In this document: positions 1 through 8,628 of the stretch, in pieces
How the letters are laid out: every line of letters starts with the position of its first letter
How positions within the stretch are numbered: position 1 is the stretch's first letter
Assembly (NCBI GenBank): GCA_009767595.1
Contig: VSDK01022108.1
Span: forward strand, 53,104-117,103
Origin: Symbiodinium kawagutii
Lineage: Eukaryota > Sar > Dinophyceae > Suessiales > Symbiodiniaceae
Direction: 5' to 3'
Length of the DNA stretch: 64,000 nucleotides
Notes under the pieces: model-generated
The model's input: only the letters and a program-made list of their open reading frames with translations
Database searches by the model: none
What the model was told of the DNA's origin: nothing
Program-made: the position numbers and the translations under genes

Positions 1-450
1 CCGCCGCCACACCATCAAAACACCACCACAACACACAACACCCACCGCCGCCACACCATCAAAACACTACCGCAACACACAACACCACCACCACAACACC
101 ACCACAACACCACCACAACACCACAACAACACCAAACACTGCCACAACACTGCCACAACACTGCCACAAAAACACCACCGCAACATCACCACAACACCAG
201 CTGAACACCACCACAACAGCACCACACCAGCCTAACACCACCACAACACCACATTCACACTACGTCGACACTGCCACAAAACCACATCCACATCACGACA
301 ACAGCACCCACAACTTTGCCGCACTACCACCACCACACCATAGCAGAATCATAACAACACGACCACAACACCAATAGAACACCACAACACCACGACAACC
401 CCACCACAACACCAGCACCACTACCAAGAATCACTATCTTCAACAAGCCC
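1..450. repeat. CCACAACACCAC-type degenerate satellite
   Basis: The first 450 bases are almost purely A and C on the + strand, built from short words such as CCACAACAC, ACCACC and CTGCCACAA in changing order. Open frames here are artefacts of the low complexity. No gene signal is seen. The block begins at the window edge, so its full length is unknown. Confidence 0.9.
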
Positions 451-610
451 GTGCAAAAAAAACAACGCTTGGAACATGTCAAACCGAATTGGGCACACTC
501 CAGAGGAATCCAAGGTCACCCTATTGACACTACATGAGCGTAATTAGGCGAACGGGACTACATGACAGTGATTAAGAGTAAATAAGCAAAATCAAGCGGC
601 TTAATAAGTG

Positions 611-755
611 AGGGGTCAGGAAAGCAAGCCCAGGGGTCAAATAAACAGGGTTGCAGGGGTCAAAAAAACATGGGTAGGGGTCAAAAAAACAGGGGTAGGG
701 GTCAAAAAAACAGGTTAGGGGTCAAAAAAACAAGGTCAGGGGTCAGAAAAACAGG
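611..755. repeat. minisatellite, about 20-bp unit
   Basis: About six imperfect tandem copies of a roughly 20-base unit, close to AGGGGTCAAAAAAACAGGGT. The copies nearest 660-740 are the most alike and those at the left are more diverged. It lies directly before the first exon-like segment. No coding signal. Confidence 0.85.
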
Positions 756-953
756 GTGCCCTTTTTTTGCGGTTGTGACAGCCTGTGGCCTTCAGCCACT
801 TTTGTGGGATCAGAGGTGCTAGACGAAAATGTGAACCCGTTCAAGCGAATCTGGTGCCTTTTCGAAACCTGGCGCCTCAGAGATCTGCAACGGCCCTTCA
901 GGCTGATATGTGACTCGTCCACGATCTTTGATCAGATAGCGCTTGCAGTGTGA
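756..953 (+). CDS. exon-like segment with RxWCLFE motif
   Basis: An open frame without an ATG ends in TGA at 951-953. It contains NPFKRIWCLFETWRL followed by an LIC strand. R-x-W-C-(L/V/I)-F-E is, from memory, a recurrent signature in large algal and dinoflagellate proteins related to TIR-like or leucine/ankyrin-repeat families. It lies about 190 bases before the ankyrin gene on the same strand and could be an upstream exon of it, or a relic of a neighbouring copy. There is no clear donor at its end, so the link is inference. Confidence 0.35.
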   Translation: MPFFCGCDSLWPSATFVGSEVLDENVNPFKRIWCLFETWRLRDLQRPFRLICDSSTIFDQIALAV

Positions 954-1141
954 TGAAAAATTTAGGTTCACTGTTACATGTTTTGATGTATGCTTCTGGG
1001 GTGGTCCGGGGTTGTCCACAGGCGGCTTTCAGCGGTGCCACGGTGTGTAGTTCATTACTGTCTACATATACACAGGTACATGTTTTATGTTTTGATATGT
1101 TTTGATCATTGTTTGGGGTTGTCCTCAAGCAGCTTTCAAAG

Positions 1142-3256
1142 ATGGCACGGGGTCTGCCCAATCAAGTCGATGTTGGTGTGCATTATCTGCAGCCGGCCAG
1201 TAAGAATAGTAGCGCTACATGGTTTTCGAATGTTTTCGGCTTTAAACCCGAGGCGATTTGGGCTCATTGTCCGGTGCAGCGGGCTTGGTCCGTGGCTCAC
1301 CAGCAGAACAAACCAAGATGCAGCAAGCGACATGTGAAGCATTGTGGAGCATGTCGGCCAGCGACTTGGCTCGCAAGTTGTGCTGTTTTTGAGTCCGGTC
1401 AAATCGTTGCTCCCATGAGTTGTCAAACGTGTTTTTTTGCTAAAAACGCTGGAGTATCTGGACTCCCTGAAGGCAAAGCGCAAAGTTCAGTAGCAGCCGA
1501 CAAGTACAGAATTTGGGCTCACATTGCAGGTAGTGACCACGAGAATACGATTAAGTCCATTGGTGCGGAAGATTTCTTTAGCGAGATGACAGAAGCAGGT
1601 CTTGACCTAGATGCTGTTCATTTCAGTGACTTCAACCGACACATGCGCTCGCTGCTTTCCACGAGCCTCCTTGAGACTTTGTTGGGAAGTTCGGATTTCA
1701 CAGCAGCTGCTCGGTGCTGCCTCCACGGAGCATCCCTCAGTGAAGAGCAGCTGGAGATGCTGTGGGCAAATTTTGCTTGCGAAGACGACAGAGCCAGTTG
1801 GCTGGTCCAAATGCTAGAGTTGACAGCAGAGACTGGGAATGCATCGCTCCTGCATTGTCTTCTAAGACAAGGAGCCGAAGCAGGACTCTATCTCAACAGC
1901 GATGGTATGACAAAACTGCTGCATTTGGGAGCCCAGAGTGGCAGCGAGTCTGTCGTGAAACTGCTCCTGGAGATGGGAGTTGATGCCAGGGGTACAAACC
2001 CTGATGGAGAGACAGCTCTGATGAAAGCAGCTGTTAGTGGACATGACCCAACAGTGAAGCTGCTGCTTGAGAATGGCGCTGATCCCAGCACAGCAGACTA
2101 TAGAGGACTCACAGCCCTGATACACGCAGCTTTTTGTGGCCACGAACCGGTTGTGAAGCTACTGCTTGAGCATGGAGCTGATGCTGGAGTGATGATTCTC
2201 ACAATTGCCGCGAAATCTGGTCATGATCGTGTAGTGAAGCTGCTGCTCGAGCATGGGACTGATGCCGGGGCATCAAGCAGTGATGGAGACACAGCCCTGA
2301 TGTCTGCAGCTTTTGAGGGCCATGAACCGGTTGTGAAGCTGCTGCTTGAGCATGGGGCTGATGCCAGGGCATCAAGCAATGATGGAGAGACAGCCCTGAT
2401 GGAAGCAGCTCAAAAGGGCCATGAACCCGTTGTGAAGCTGCTGCTTGAGAATGGGGCTGATGCCAGGGCAGCAAGCAACGATGGAGACACAGCCCTGATG
2501 AAAGCAGCTCAAAAGGGCCATGAACCCGTTGTGAAGCTGCTGCTTGAGAATGGGGCTGATGCCAGGGCAGCAAGCAACGATGGAGACACAGCCCTGATGA
2601 AAGCAGCTCAAAATGGCCATGAGCATGTCGTGAAGCTGCTGCTCGAGCGTGGGGCTGATGCCAGGGCAGCAGACAATAATGGAGTGACAGCCGTGATGTC
2701 TGCAGCTTCTGGTGGCCATGAACCGGTTGTGAAGCTGCTGCTCGAACATGGGGCTGATGCCGGGGCAGCAAGCAATGGTGGAGTGACAGCCCTGATGTTC
2801 GCAGCTCAAAATGGCCATGAACCGGTTGTGAAGCTGCTGCTTGAGGATGGGGCTGATGCCGGGGCAGCAAGCAATGGTGGAGTTACGGCCCTGATGATTG
2901 CAGCTCAAAATTGCAATGAGCCCGTACTGAAGTTGCTGCTAGATCATGGGGCTGATGCCAGGGCAGCACGTGAGAATGGAGAGACAGCGCTAATGCAAGC
3001 AGCTGGTCGTGGCCATGATCGTGTAGTGAAGCTGCTGCTCGAGCATGGGGCTGATGCCAGGGTAGCACGCAATGATGGAGTGTCAACCCTGATGCAAGCA
3101 GCTGCAGGTGGCCACGAACTCGCAGTGAAGCTGCTTCTTGAGCATGGAGCTGACGTCATGGCAGCAGACAATTATGGACGCACAGCCCCGGCAGCTGCAG
3201 CTTTTGGTGGTCATGAAAGTGTTTTAGCGCTGTTGCTTCAGCATGCTTCAGCATGA
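1142..3256 (+). CDS. ankyrin-repeat protein
   Basis: A 704-codon uninterrupted frame from the first ATG (context AAGATGG) to TGA. About 270 residues of unrelated N-terminal sequence, including CxxC-like pairs (CGAC, CQTC), are followed by about 14 ankyrin repeats of 33 residues with the core GHEPVVKLLLEHGADA. Such repeats stack into a helical scaffold for protein binding; no enzyme domain is seen. Repeats at 2432-2530 and 2531-2629 are identical over their first 83 bases, so the array is recently expanded or homogenised. One repeat (around 2185-2220) is about six residues short. The frame is open further upstream to a TTG at 1109 but has no earlier ATG; a spliced 5' exon, perhaps the segment at 756-953, is possible. 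The long antisense frames here are by-products of the repeats. Confidence 0.88.
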   Translation: MARGLPNQVDVGVHYLQPASKNSSATWFSNVFGFKPEAIWAHCPVQRAWSVAHQQNKPRCSKRHVKHCGACRPATWLASCAVFESGQIVAPMSCQTCFFAKNAGVSGLPEGKAQSSVAADKYRIWAHIAGSDHENTIKSIGAEDFFSEMTEAGLDLDAVHFSDFNRHMRSLLSTSLLETLLGSSDFTAAARCCLHGASLSEEQLEMLWANFACEDDRASWLVQMLELTAETGNASLLHCLLRQGAEAGLYLNSDGMTKLLHLGAQSGSESVVKLLLEMGVDARGTNPDGETALMKAAVSGHDPTVKLLLENGADPSTADYRGLTALIHAAFCGHEPVVKLLLEHGADAGVMILTIAAKSGHDRVVKLLLEHGTDAGASSSDGDTALMSAAFEGHEPVVKLLLEHGADARASSNDGETALMEAAQKGHEPVVKLLLENGADARAASNDGDTALMKAAQKGHEPVVKLLLENGADARAASNDGDTALMKAAQNGHEHVVKLLLERGADARAADNNGVTAVMSAASGGHEPVVKLLLEHGADAGAASNGGVTALMFAAQNGHEPVVKLLLEDGADAGAASNGGVTALMIAAQNCNEPVLKLLLDHGADARAARENGETALMQAAGRGHDRVVKLLLEHGADARVARNDGVSTLMQAAAGGHELAVKLLLEHGADVMAADNYGRTAPAAAAFGGHESVLALLLQHASA

Positions 3257-3849
3257 ATTTGCCATGGCAGTACCCAATGTTGGGAGGGCAGATGTGGCAA
3301 CTTTGGCATCGCTTCGTCAACTGCTTCATTTTATGTTGGCTCTCGTTGGACCCCTTGGGTTTTCAAGTTCCAAGGCCGCCTAGACAGAAAGAGCCGGGCG
3401 CCTGTGACTGTGAGATGATCTTGACATCCTACGCCTTTTCCATGCAAAGCGCGGCCACAGCGTCGCGAAACGACATTGCACGCGGACCATTCATTGTTGT
3501 TTGGTTTCTACAGCAAATTCAAGGAGACCGAGCAAGTTTGGTCATCATAAAATACCCCAAGATCAGGCTTTGTGAATTTGATCGCCATCATTGGCCATCC
3601 CTCTATCACTTCATTGGCATTGGCGGTTCTTTTCTAAAGGACATTCCAAAGTTTCATCTTTCTGAAATGACCATCTTCAAGGTTTCCACACCCGTAAGAT
3701 GCGATTCCTTGGGCTTTAATTTTGTGATTGTGCGAAGGGGCCAGCAACGCCTTGGCCAATTTTCTTTGAGCATTCAAGGGAGTGCCCATCTTGAAAGGAC
3801 TTGGAGGCTCCATTGTTTCAAGTTCCAGAGCCAGACATCGTCACTTTGA
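3253..3849 (+). CDS. hypothetical ORF overlapping the ankyrin stop
   Basis: A 198-codon frame whose ATG overlaps the TGA of the ankyrin gene (ATGA). It may simply be 3' untranslated sequence. The protein is not recognised. The frame contains a 40-base segment (3427-3466) that recurs with few changes at 3856-3894, plus a TTTCAAGTTCCA word found beside both copies, so part of the region is a local duplication. Length alone makes it worth listing, but eukaryotic overlap of this kind is not expected to be translated. Confidence 0.22.
   Translation: MNLPWQYPMLGGQMWQLWHRFVNCFILCWLSLDPLGFQVPRPPRQKEPGACDCEMILTSYAFSMQSAATASRNDIARGPFIVVWFLQQIQGDRASLVIIKYPKIRLCEFDRHHWPSLYHFIGIGGSFLKDIPKFHLSEMTIFKVSTPVRCDSLGFNFVIVRRGQQRLGQFSLSIQGSAHLERTWRLHCFKFQSQTSSL
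3427..3466 (+). repeat. local duplicate, copy 1 (copy 2 at 3856-3894)
   Basis: The block ending GCGGCCACAGCGTCGC occurs here and at 3856-3894. The preceding bases (TCCTACGCCTTTTCC against TTCTACGACTTTTCA) are also similar, and both copies follow a TTTCAAGTTCCA word at different distances. This indicates a duplicated segment of perhaps 100 bases that has partly diverged. Confidence 0.75.
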
Positions 3850-3894
3850 CGACCTTCTACGACTTTTCAATGCAAAGCGCGGCCACAGCGTCGC

Positions 3895-4478
3895 AAAATC
3901 TGTAGCGCAAGGGTTGCAGTGTCCAGGTGCGAAAAAAGCAAATGATGTGAAGGGCAACCTGAAGGGAACCTGACTTGCTCAAACTTGCAGACATGCTGAA
4001 TCTGATAGACAGTTTGCAAAGAGAAATGACCTCACCATGCCCTTGCATGTTGCAGCCAATTTAGCTCAAAATTGTCACGCGAGTGATTACCAATGACCTT
4101 TTTTTCAGTGATCTTGGTCTTTGCGTGTCCATGTTGCCAATTCGAGCATGGCCAAACACAGTCAAACATTCTTAGTCAGGGACAGCGTGTGAACAACAGT
4201 GGTCAGTCACTCCACTGCAACCAATGATGTAAGTAACATCAACACAACCAGGGTGCTGTCCCACAAACACGGTTGTTGCAATGCAAGAATCAGGCATCGC
4301 TGGACCCAACCAATCGGTTTCCCATGGCGACGGCGCGCAAACGCCGGAAAACGCATCCGCTCAAGATGATGGGTGCAGCGACTCGGCCGGGATTTTTTGG
4401 TTTTCAGTTGGACATTGGAAACCAATAACATGGAAGAAACACGCGGATGCACGGGTAAATAATAGAGAAAAAAACATG
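3895..4478. other. non-coding stretch before the LINE
   Basis: No convincing exon. The only notable word is at 4053-4070, where GCCAATTTAGCTCAAA resembles the 3' half of the dinoflagellate spliced leader with several mismatches; it is not followed by an open gene and I do not call it. Confidence 0.5.
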
Positions 4479-4492
4479 GAACTTTCAAACAA
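4479..4492. repeat. target-site duplication, left copy
   Basis: GAACTTTCAAACAA here is repeated exactly at 7022-7035. The two copies bracket the retroelement, with the poly-T run (the element's A tail) starting two bases after this copy. Confidence 0.93.
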
Positions 4493-7021
4493 CTTTTTTT
4501 TTTGACTTTGCGCCTGCATGTCCGGGGGCAGCCCATTTAGGGCGCAGGCAAGGTGAGACAAAACTAGATCGACTGCAGACAGTATGCCACAAAATCATCC
4601 CTCATGCTCTGCCAAAATCCAACGTCTGCAGCTGCTTGTTCCCAGTCACCCAAATCACAAAAACGAAAAAAATCCTCCAACTTGCTGTCCCATGTGGAAG
4701 AAGGCCGGCCCACTTTCTTACGACCAGGAGGCTGCCACTTTAACACGCGACGAACCCATCGATCAGAAGGCAATCGTGCCACATAACCGCAGAATGTCCA
4801 GTATTGACGAAGCGAGGGCGTAGCCCAATCAGCTACCCCAGAAGATTCCACGAAACCGCGCACCCTCGCATTCCAGGAGTGCAGAATTTCATGCCAAGGG
4901 TCATCCGAGCAAATGTTGTTCGGAGGTCCAACAAGCGAACGCGCCAATTTCGTGAATTCGACTTTCAAGCCCCGTAGGTCCTGTTGGTGGACTGTTCTGT
5001 AACCTGCTCCGAAACAAGCAACTGAACTGACAACGGACTGGAAAAAACGAAGCCTTGCAGAAATGGACACATGTTTGTTCCGCAGAATACGTCGGTTTGC
5101 GAAGAATGATCTGGTCGCTTGCTGCAGGTGGTACCGGACATCCTGGTTTTGTCCCTTCGAACCCATTGCCGACAAAATGCATCCTAACCACTTGTGACCA
5201 GCATCACGCTCCAAAATTTTGAGGACAATTCCACTATCAGTCGTCAGTGTTTGTGGAGCTTGTGCGTCTGTGGTCAACACGACAGTCTTGGCAGCGTTGA
5301 GTTCCAAACCAACACGCGCAAAAGAAGAAACAAGTGAGCCAAGTAATACTGAAATGTCCGGGGCAGATTTGGCAAACAATAGGATGTCATCGGCAAAGCG
5401 AAGGTCCAGCAACGGCTTCAATCCATCGCCCAAATCGAAACCAGCATTCGGATTTTGTTTACGCCAGCTATCCATCGCCCATTGCAAAGCCCAACAAAAA
5501 AGCAGTGGACTTAACACGCACCCTTGTCGCACACCGGCGTTGATGTTGAATGCACGACTGCGATTCCAATCCCCCATGACTTCACCAATTTGATCGGCAT
5601 ATACGGATTGCAAAATCCAAATTAGATGTTGAGAAATTCCATGGTCCGCAAGCGCTCCCCACAACGAAGGCCAACACACTCGGTCAAAAGCTTTTGACAA
5701 GTCCAAACTTACAATCCACAACGGGCATTCATGCAGAGACGCCTTGTCGATGAACAAATTTGTTGTAAGCAGGTGTTCTTCGATGCGGTAGTGCTGCCTG
5801 AACCCATGTTGTTCTTCAGGCTGTTGTGCGTCCAAGACGTTCTCAATCCGCCCTAAGACCAAGTATGCAAATGTTTTGTACAACAACCGCACTACAGCAA
5901 TCGGGCGAAAATCAGCCGGCTGACAAGCTCTTGCTTTCTTAGCCAACATGATGAACACTGTTTTGGACCACTCCGAAGGAACTACACCAGTTCTCAAAAT
6001 GTCATTGTACAAGTGAATCAGGGCATGTAAAAATTCGGCGGGCACGTGCTTCAACAGTTCTGCGGCCAATCCCGCTTCGTCTGCACCACGTTTGCATTTG
6101 AGACGTTTGATCGCAACTTTCACTTCTTCCAAAGTCCATGGAGGTTCATCCAAATGAGCAGGCTGGCATATTGTTGTCGGAACCCCACGAAACAAGTGTT
6201 CCAACATGACTGCAAAATCTTCCACTGGCGGTTGCGTTGCCAAACTCTGCGCATACGCTCTTGGAATTTGAGTCCTCAACAATCTCCACTTCGAAACATC
6301 ACGCAGAAGGGCATTGATTTGCCGGGATTTCCATTGCCGCATCTCCAAGCGTTGCACTTTCCGGATTTGAAAACTGAGGTTCTTCCTGGTCTGGTGACAA
6401 GGTTCGTGACGACGACGTTGTCGCAGTGAAAGCAATAATTCTGAAGCACGAAAACGACAGGGTTTTCTTTGCACCCCACCTCCTTGTAGACCAGCCTCCC
6501 GAAGCCATAGTTCCACATCATCAAAGGAAACATTGTCGCTGCAGGATATGAAATGTTTCAAGGTGTCATGGAAAATTTTTGGCTCACCGATTTCGTTCAA
6601 TATTGGTTTCCAATGTTTCAAGCTATGATGTCTCCGCACCGGCTTTGGACATTTCATTTTGATTTTGATATTTGTATGGACGCATCGATGATCCAAACCA
6701 ATAGGCAGAACGAAATCATTCCAAGTATCGATGAGTACGACCAAGTGGTTTGCCAAAATGAAATCCAATTGCACCAGTTGTCCATCCATTGCTCTCCGGC
6801 ACGTCCAGCTATCGAGTGAACGATTTGGGTCACACAACCTATTCAAAATCTGCAGCCCACTTCTCCCAATCCAACGCGCCAACATCCACCCTCGCGCATT
6901 GCGATGTCCAGATCCGCAACCTCCGATGCAATCAAGTTGATCTCCAGCATGCGGCGCGCCAATATGGGCATTGAAATCACCACCTAACAACCGAATGGAA
7001 ATCCTGTCCGCACAATCATCC
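4493..7021 (-). mobile_element. 5'-truncated LINE (non-LTR retrotransposon)
   Basis: On the - strand the element starts inside the endonuclease region at about 7021, carries one long reverse-transcriptase frame, has about 60 bases after its stop codon and ends in ten A (T run at 4494-4503). A perfect 14-base duplication flanks it. Truncation at the 5' end, an A tail and a target-site duplication together are the mark of target-primed reverse transcription. The host sequence just outside 7035 is not open in the same frame, which confirms where the element begins. The intact frame and perfect duplication suggest a recent insertion. Confidence 0.95.
4564..7020 (-). CDS. LINE ORF2: partial endonuclease plus reverse transcriptase
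   Basis: About 818 open codons. N-terminal remainder of an APE-type endonuclease: GGDFNAHIG near the start, then LDFILANH and a final LDHR where active enzymes usually have SDHR. The first half of the endonuclease, with its catalytic glutamate, is missing. A linker leads to the reverse transcriptase: DFRPIAVV, the SLDLSKAFDRV motif carrying a catalytic Asp, the GVRQGCVLSPLLF motif, and LRFADDILLF with the catalytic FADD box. The C-terminal part includes a KKVGRPSSTWDSKLEDFF stretch typical of LINE tails. No stop or frameshift is seen. The product could not nick DNA by itself. The frame runs open for five more codons into the flanking duplication. Confidence 0.96.
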   Translation of the reverse strand, partial: DDCADRISIRLLGGDFNAHIGAPHAGDQLDCIGGCGSGHRNARGWMLARWIGRSGLQILNRLCDPNRSLDSWTCRRAMDGQLVQLDFILANHLVVLIDTWNDFVLPIGLDHRCVHTNIKIKMKCPKPVRRHHSLKHWKPILNEIGEPKIFHDTLKHFISCSDNVSFDDVELWLREAGLQGGGVQRKPCRFRASELLLSLRQRRRHEPCHQTRKNLSFQIRKVQRLEMRQWKSRQINALLRDVSKWRLLRTQIPRAYAQSLATQPPVEDFAVMLEHLFRGVPTTICQPAHLDEPPWTLEEVKVAIKRLKCKRGADEAGLAAELLKHVPAEFLHALIHLYNDILRTGVVPSEWSKTVFIMLAKKARACQPADFRPIAVVRLLYKTFAYLVLGRIENVLDAQQPEEQHGFRQHYRIEEHLLTTNLFIDKASLHECPLWIVSLDLSKAFDRVCWPSLWGALADHGISQHLIWILQSVYADQIGEVMGDWNRSRAFNINAGVRQGCVLSPLLFCWALQWAMDSWRKQNPNAGFDLGDGLKPLLDLRFADDILLFAKSAPDISVLLGSLVSSFARVGLELNAAKTVVLTTDAQAPQTLTTDSGIVLKILERDAGHKWLGCILSAMGSKGQNQDVRYHLQQATRSFFANRRILRNKHVSISARLRFFQSVVSSVACFGAGYRTVHQQDLRGLKVEFTKLARSLVGPPNNICSDDPWHEILHSWNARVRGFVESSGVADWATPSLRQYWTFCGYVARLPSDRWVRRVLKWQPPGRKKVGRPSSTWDSKLEDFFRFCDLGDWEQAAADVGFWQSMRDDFVAYCLQSI

Positions 7022-7035
7022 GAACTTTCAAACAA
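7022..7035. repeat. target-site duplication, right copy
   Basis: Exact copy of 4479-4492, lying directly against the truncated 5' end of the LINE. Confidence 0.93.
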
Positions 7036-7290
7036 ACATACATGATCATAACATTATGATGAAACATCAAATCCACTCGTTGTTCCAGCATACCACCACC
7101 ACGCCACTTTCATCCGCTTTCAGGTCTCTTTTTGGCTTAGGCGATTGCATTCACATTGCATGAACATGCATGAATATGCACGAACACTTTTTGTTCACAG
7201 CCTGGAATGCATGGTAAACACATGGGCAAAGGGGCAGTGCATGGCAGCGCTCGGATGAGTTTGCACCATTGATTTTGGGGCACACGGTAA

Positions 7291-7476
7291 TTGGCTGCAT
7301 GGCGTTTCACCAAGGAGGAGGCCAGCACAGCGCTGCAGAACACTGTGGATGAGGAAGACGCACAAACTCTGCAAGCCTTGCGAGGGTTGGCGGATGTGAA
7401 CAGCGATGAAGGGCAACAGTTGGTCAAAGCCCTTGAGCCTTGGCGATTTTCACAGGAACGTTTCCGTTGCACCTGA
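7291..7476 (+). CDS. exon-like open segment, unknown
   Basis: An open frame without ATG, preceded in frame by TAA at 7288 and ending in TGA. The middle reads QALRGLADVNSDEGQQLVKA, acidic and helix-forming in composition. Codons favour G or C at the third position more than the flanks. No family is recognised. It may belong with the open segments at 7738-7911 (HLSDEEFMAKVVAGGRAFAL) and 8032-8271. Confidence 0.28.
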   Translation: MAAWRFTKEEASTALQNTVDEEDAQTLQALRGLADVNSDEGQQLVKALEPWRFSQERFRCT

Positions 7477-8031
7477 TTTCGTTGCACAATGAGGAGTGGG
7501 GCGGGTCATTGCCCCTACCTGATTTATGTTGACTTGATATTCACAACAAATTTCACAATAGTTGCTGCTTCAAAAGACAAACAGGCCACAATGAGCGACT
7601 CGTATTCAGGGCAAATGGTTCAAAGAGCCCAATGTGGGTGAACATGGACCTTACTTGTCGAATCTAGAACTTATTTTGTTTCAGCTTGCAGCTACAGCTG
7701 TGCCGTCTTGCATGTGAACGCCATGTGAACGCCAGATATGTGCGGCCGCTTTTCCAAGGAATCCAGGCATGGATCTGGATTTTGGCAAGATGGTATGCAA
7801 CACCTTTCTGACGAAGAATTTATGGCCAAGGTAGTCGCAGGAGGGCGTGCATTTGCACTGAAGATGGTTGGCAAAGCGTGGCGAGTATATTGGACTCACT
7901 GGCAGTGGCATTTGTGTTATTTTGGGTGTCAGCTACCCCTCAAACCTCAGAACCAATCATCCCCAACACGAACGTTTTGTCGGTAGTTGAAAACTAGTTC
8001 AAGGTTTTTTTTGTCAGGAATATTCACTAGT

Positions 8032-8271
8032 ATGTTTGTTGTTGTGCTCTCTTTGTTCATGCGGACGTTTGTCATTTTCTCTCGCGAAACCCAGGCGAAC
8101 GTCTACAAACAACACCGGTTGCAGGTGGCTTATGTGCAGGAATATTTTTCGACACGGGCCAACGTGGTGAAAGACGAACTGGGCCGCCTACACCGACTCT
8201 CAGATCCGGCCGTTGCAGCGAATTCCGAGAGTTGGAACAAGTTTTTCTCGCACGTTTGGAGGCGCTGGTGA
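8032..8271 (+). CDS. small ORF with hydrophobic N-terminus
   Basis: 79 codons from ATG to TGA. The first 15 residues are hydrophobic (FVVVLSLFMRTFVIF), which could be a signal anchor, followed by a charged, helix-rich part (YKQHRLQVAYVQEYF, KDELGRLHRL). The product is unrecognised. It could be a short gene or a terminal exon joined to the open segments just upstream. Confidence 0.3.
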   Translation: MFVVVLSLFMRTFVIFSRETQANVYKQHRLQVAYVQEYFSTRANVVKDELGRLHRLSDPAVAANSESWNKFFSHVWRRW

Positions 8272-8628
8272 GGCTGTTACATGCTGCTACCCGCCCTCAG
8301 CATAGATTCAGTTGTTCATGGATTGGTCCACCCCTGTTGCAAGTGTTGTAAATGGCAGGTGCTCTGGTTTCCATCCTGGTTGGTCAAACTTGCAGGTTGC
8401 AACTCGGTGGTTTTCCGCTTCAAACTACTGAAACAGTGGGTTGGGAGTTCTACATAAGAGGCTTTGGCAACAGAGTTTTTCCTGCGGCGGAGATAGATTG
8501 TAACCGAAACACATGATATCAATAATCTTGGTTTCTTGAGTTCGTTTAGGCCCCAAAACTCCAAAGACAGCCTGGCCATGCCTGGCCCCTCAGTGCTAGA
8601 TTTCTCAAGGGATTTGGTTCAGCCCCAG

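Noticed and set aside
59-244. - strand frame of 61 codons, Val-rich
   Set aside because: Produced by the CCACAACAC satellite; not a protein.
2199-2908. Long - strand open frames (223 and 178 codons) opposite the ankyrin gene
   Set aside because: They mirror the 99-base repeat and its codon pattern; the + strand ankyrin reading explains them fully.
4053-4070. GCCAATTTAGCTCAAA as a spliced-leader relic
   Set aside because: Only about 15 of 21 positions match the leader and no open gene follows.
4479-7035. LINE frame start at 7035 as a real initiation codon
   Set aside because: The codon is TTG inside the target-site duplication; the frame is open there by chance and the element is truncated.
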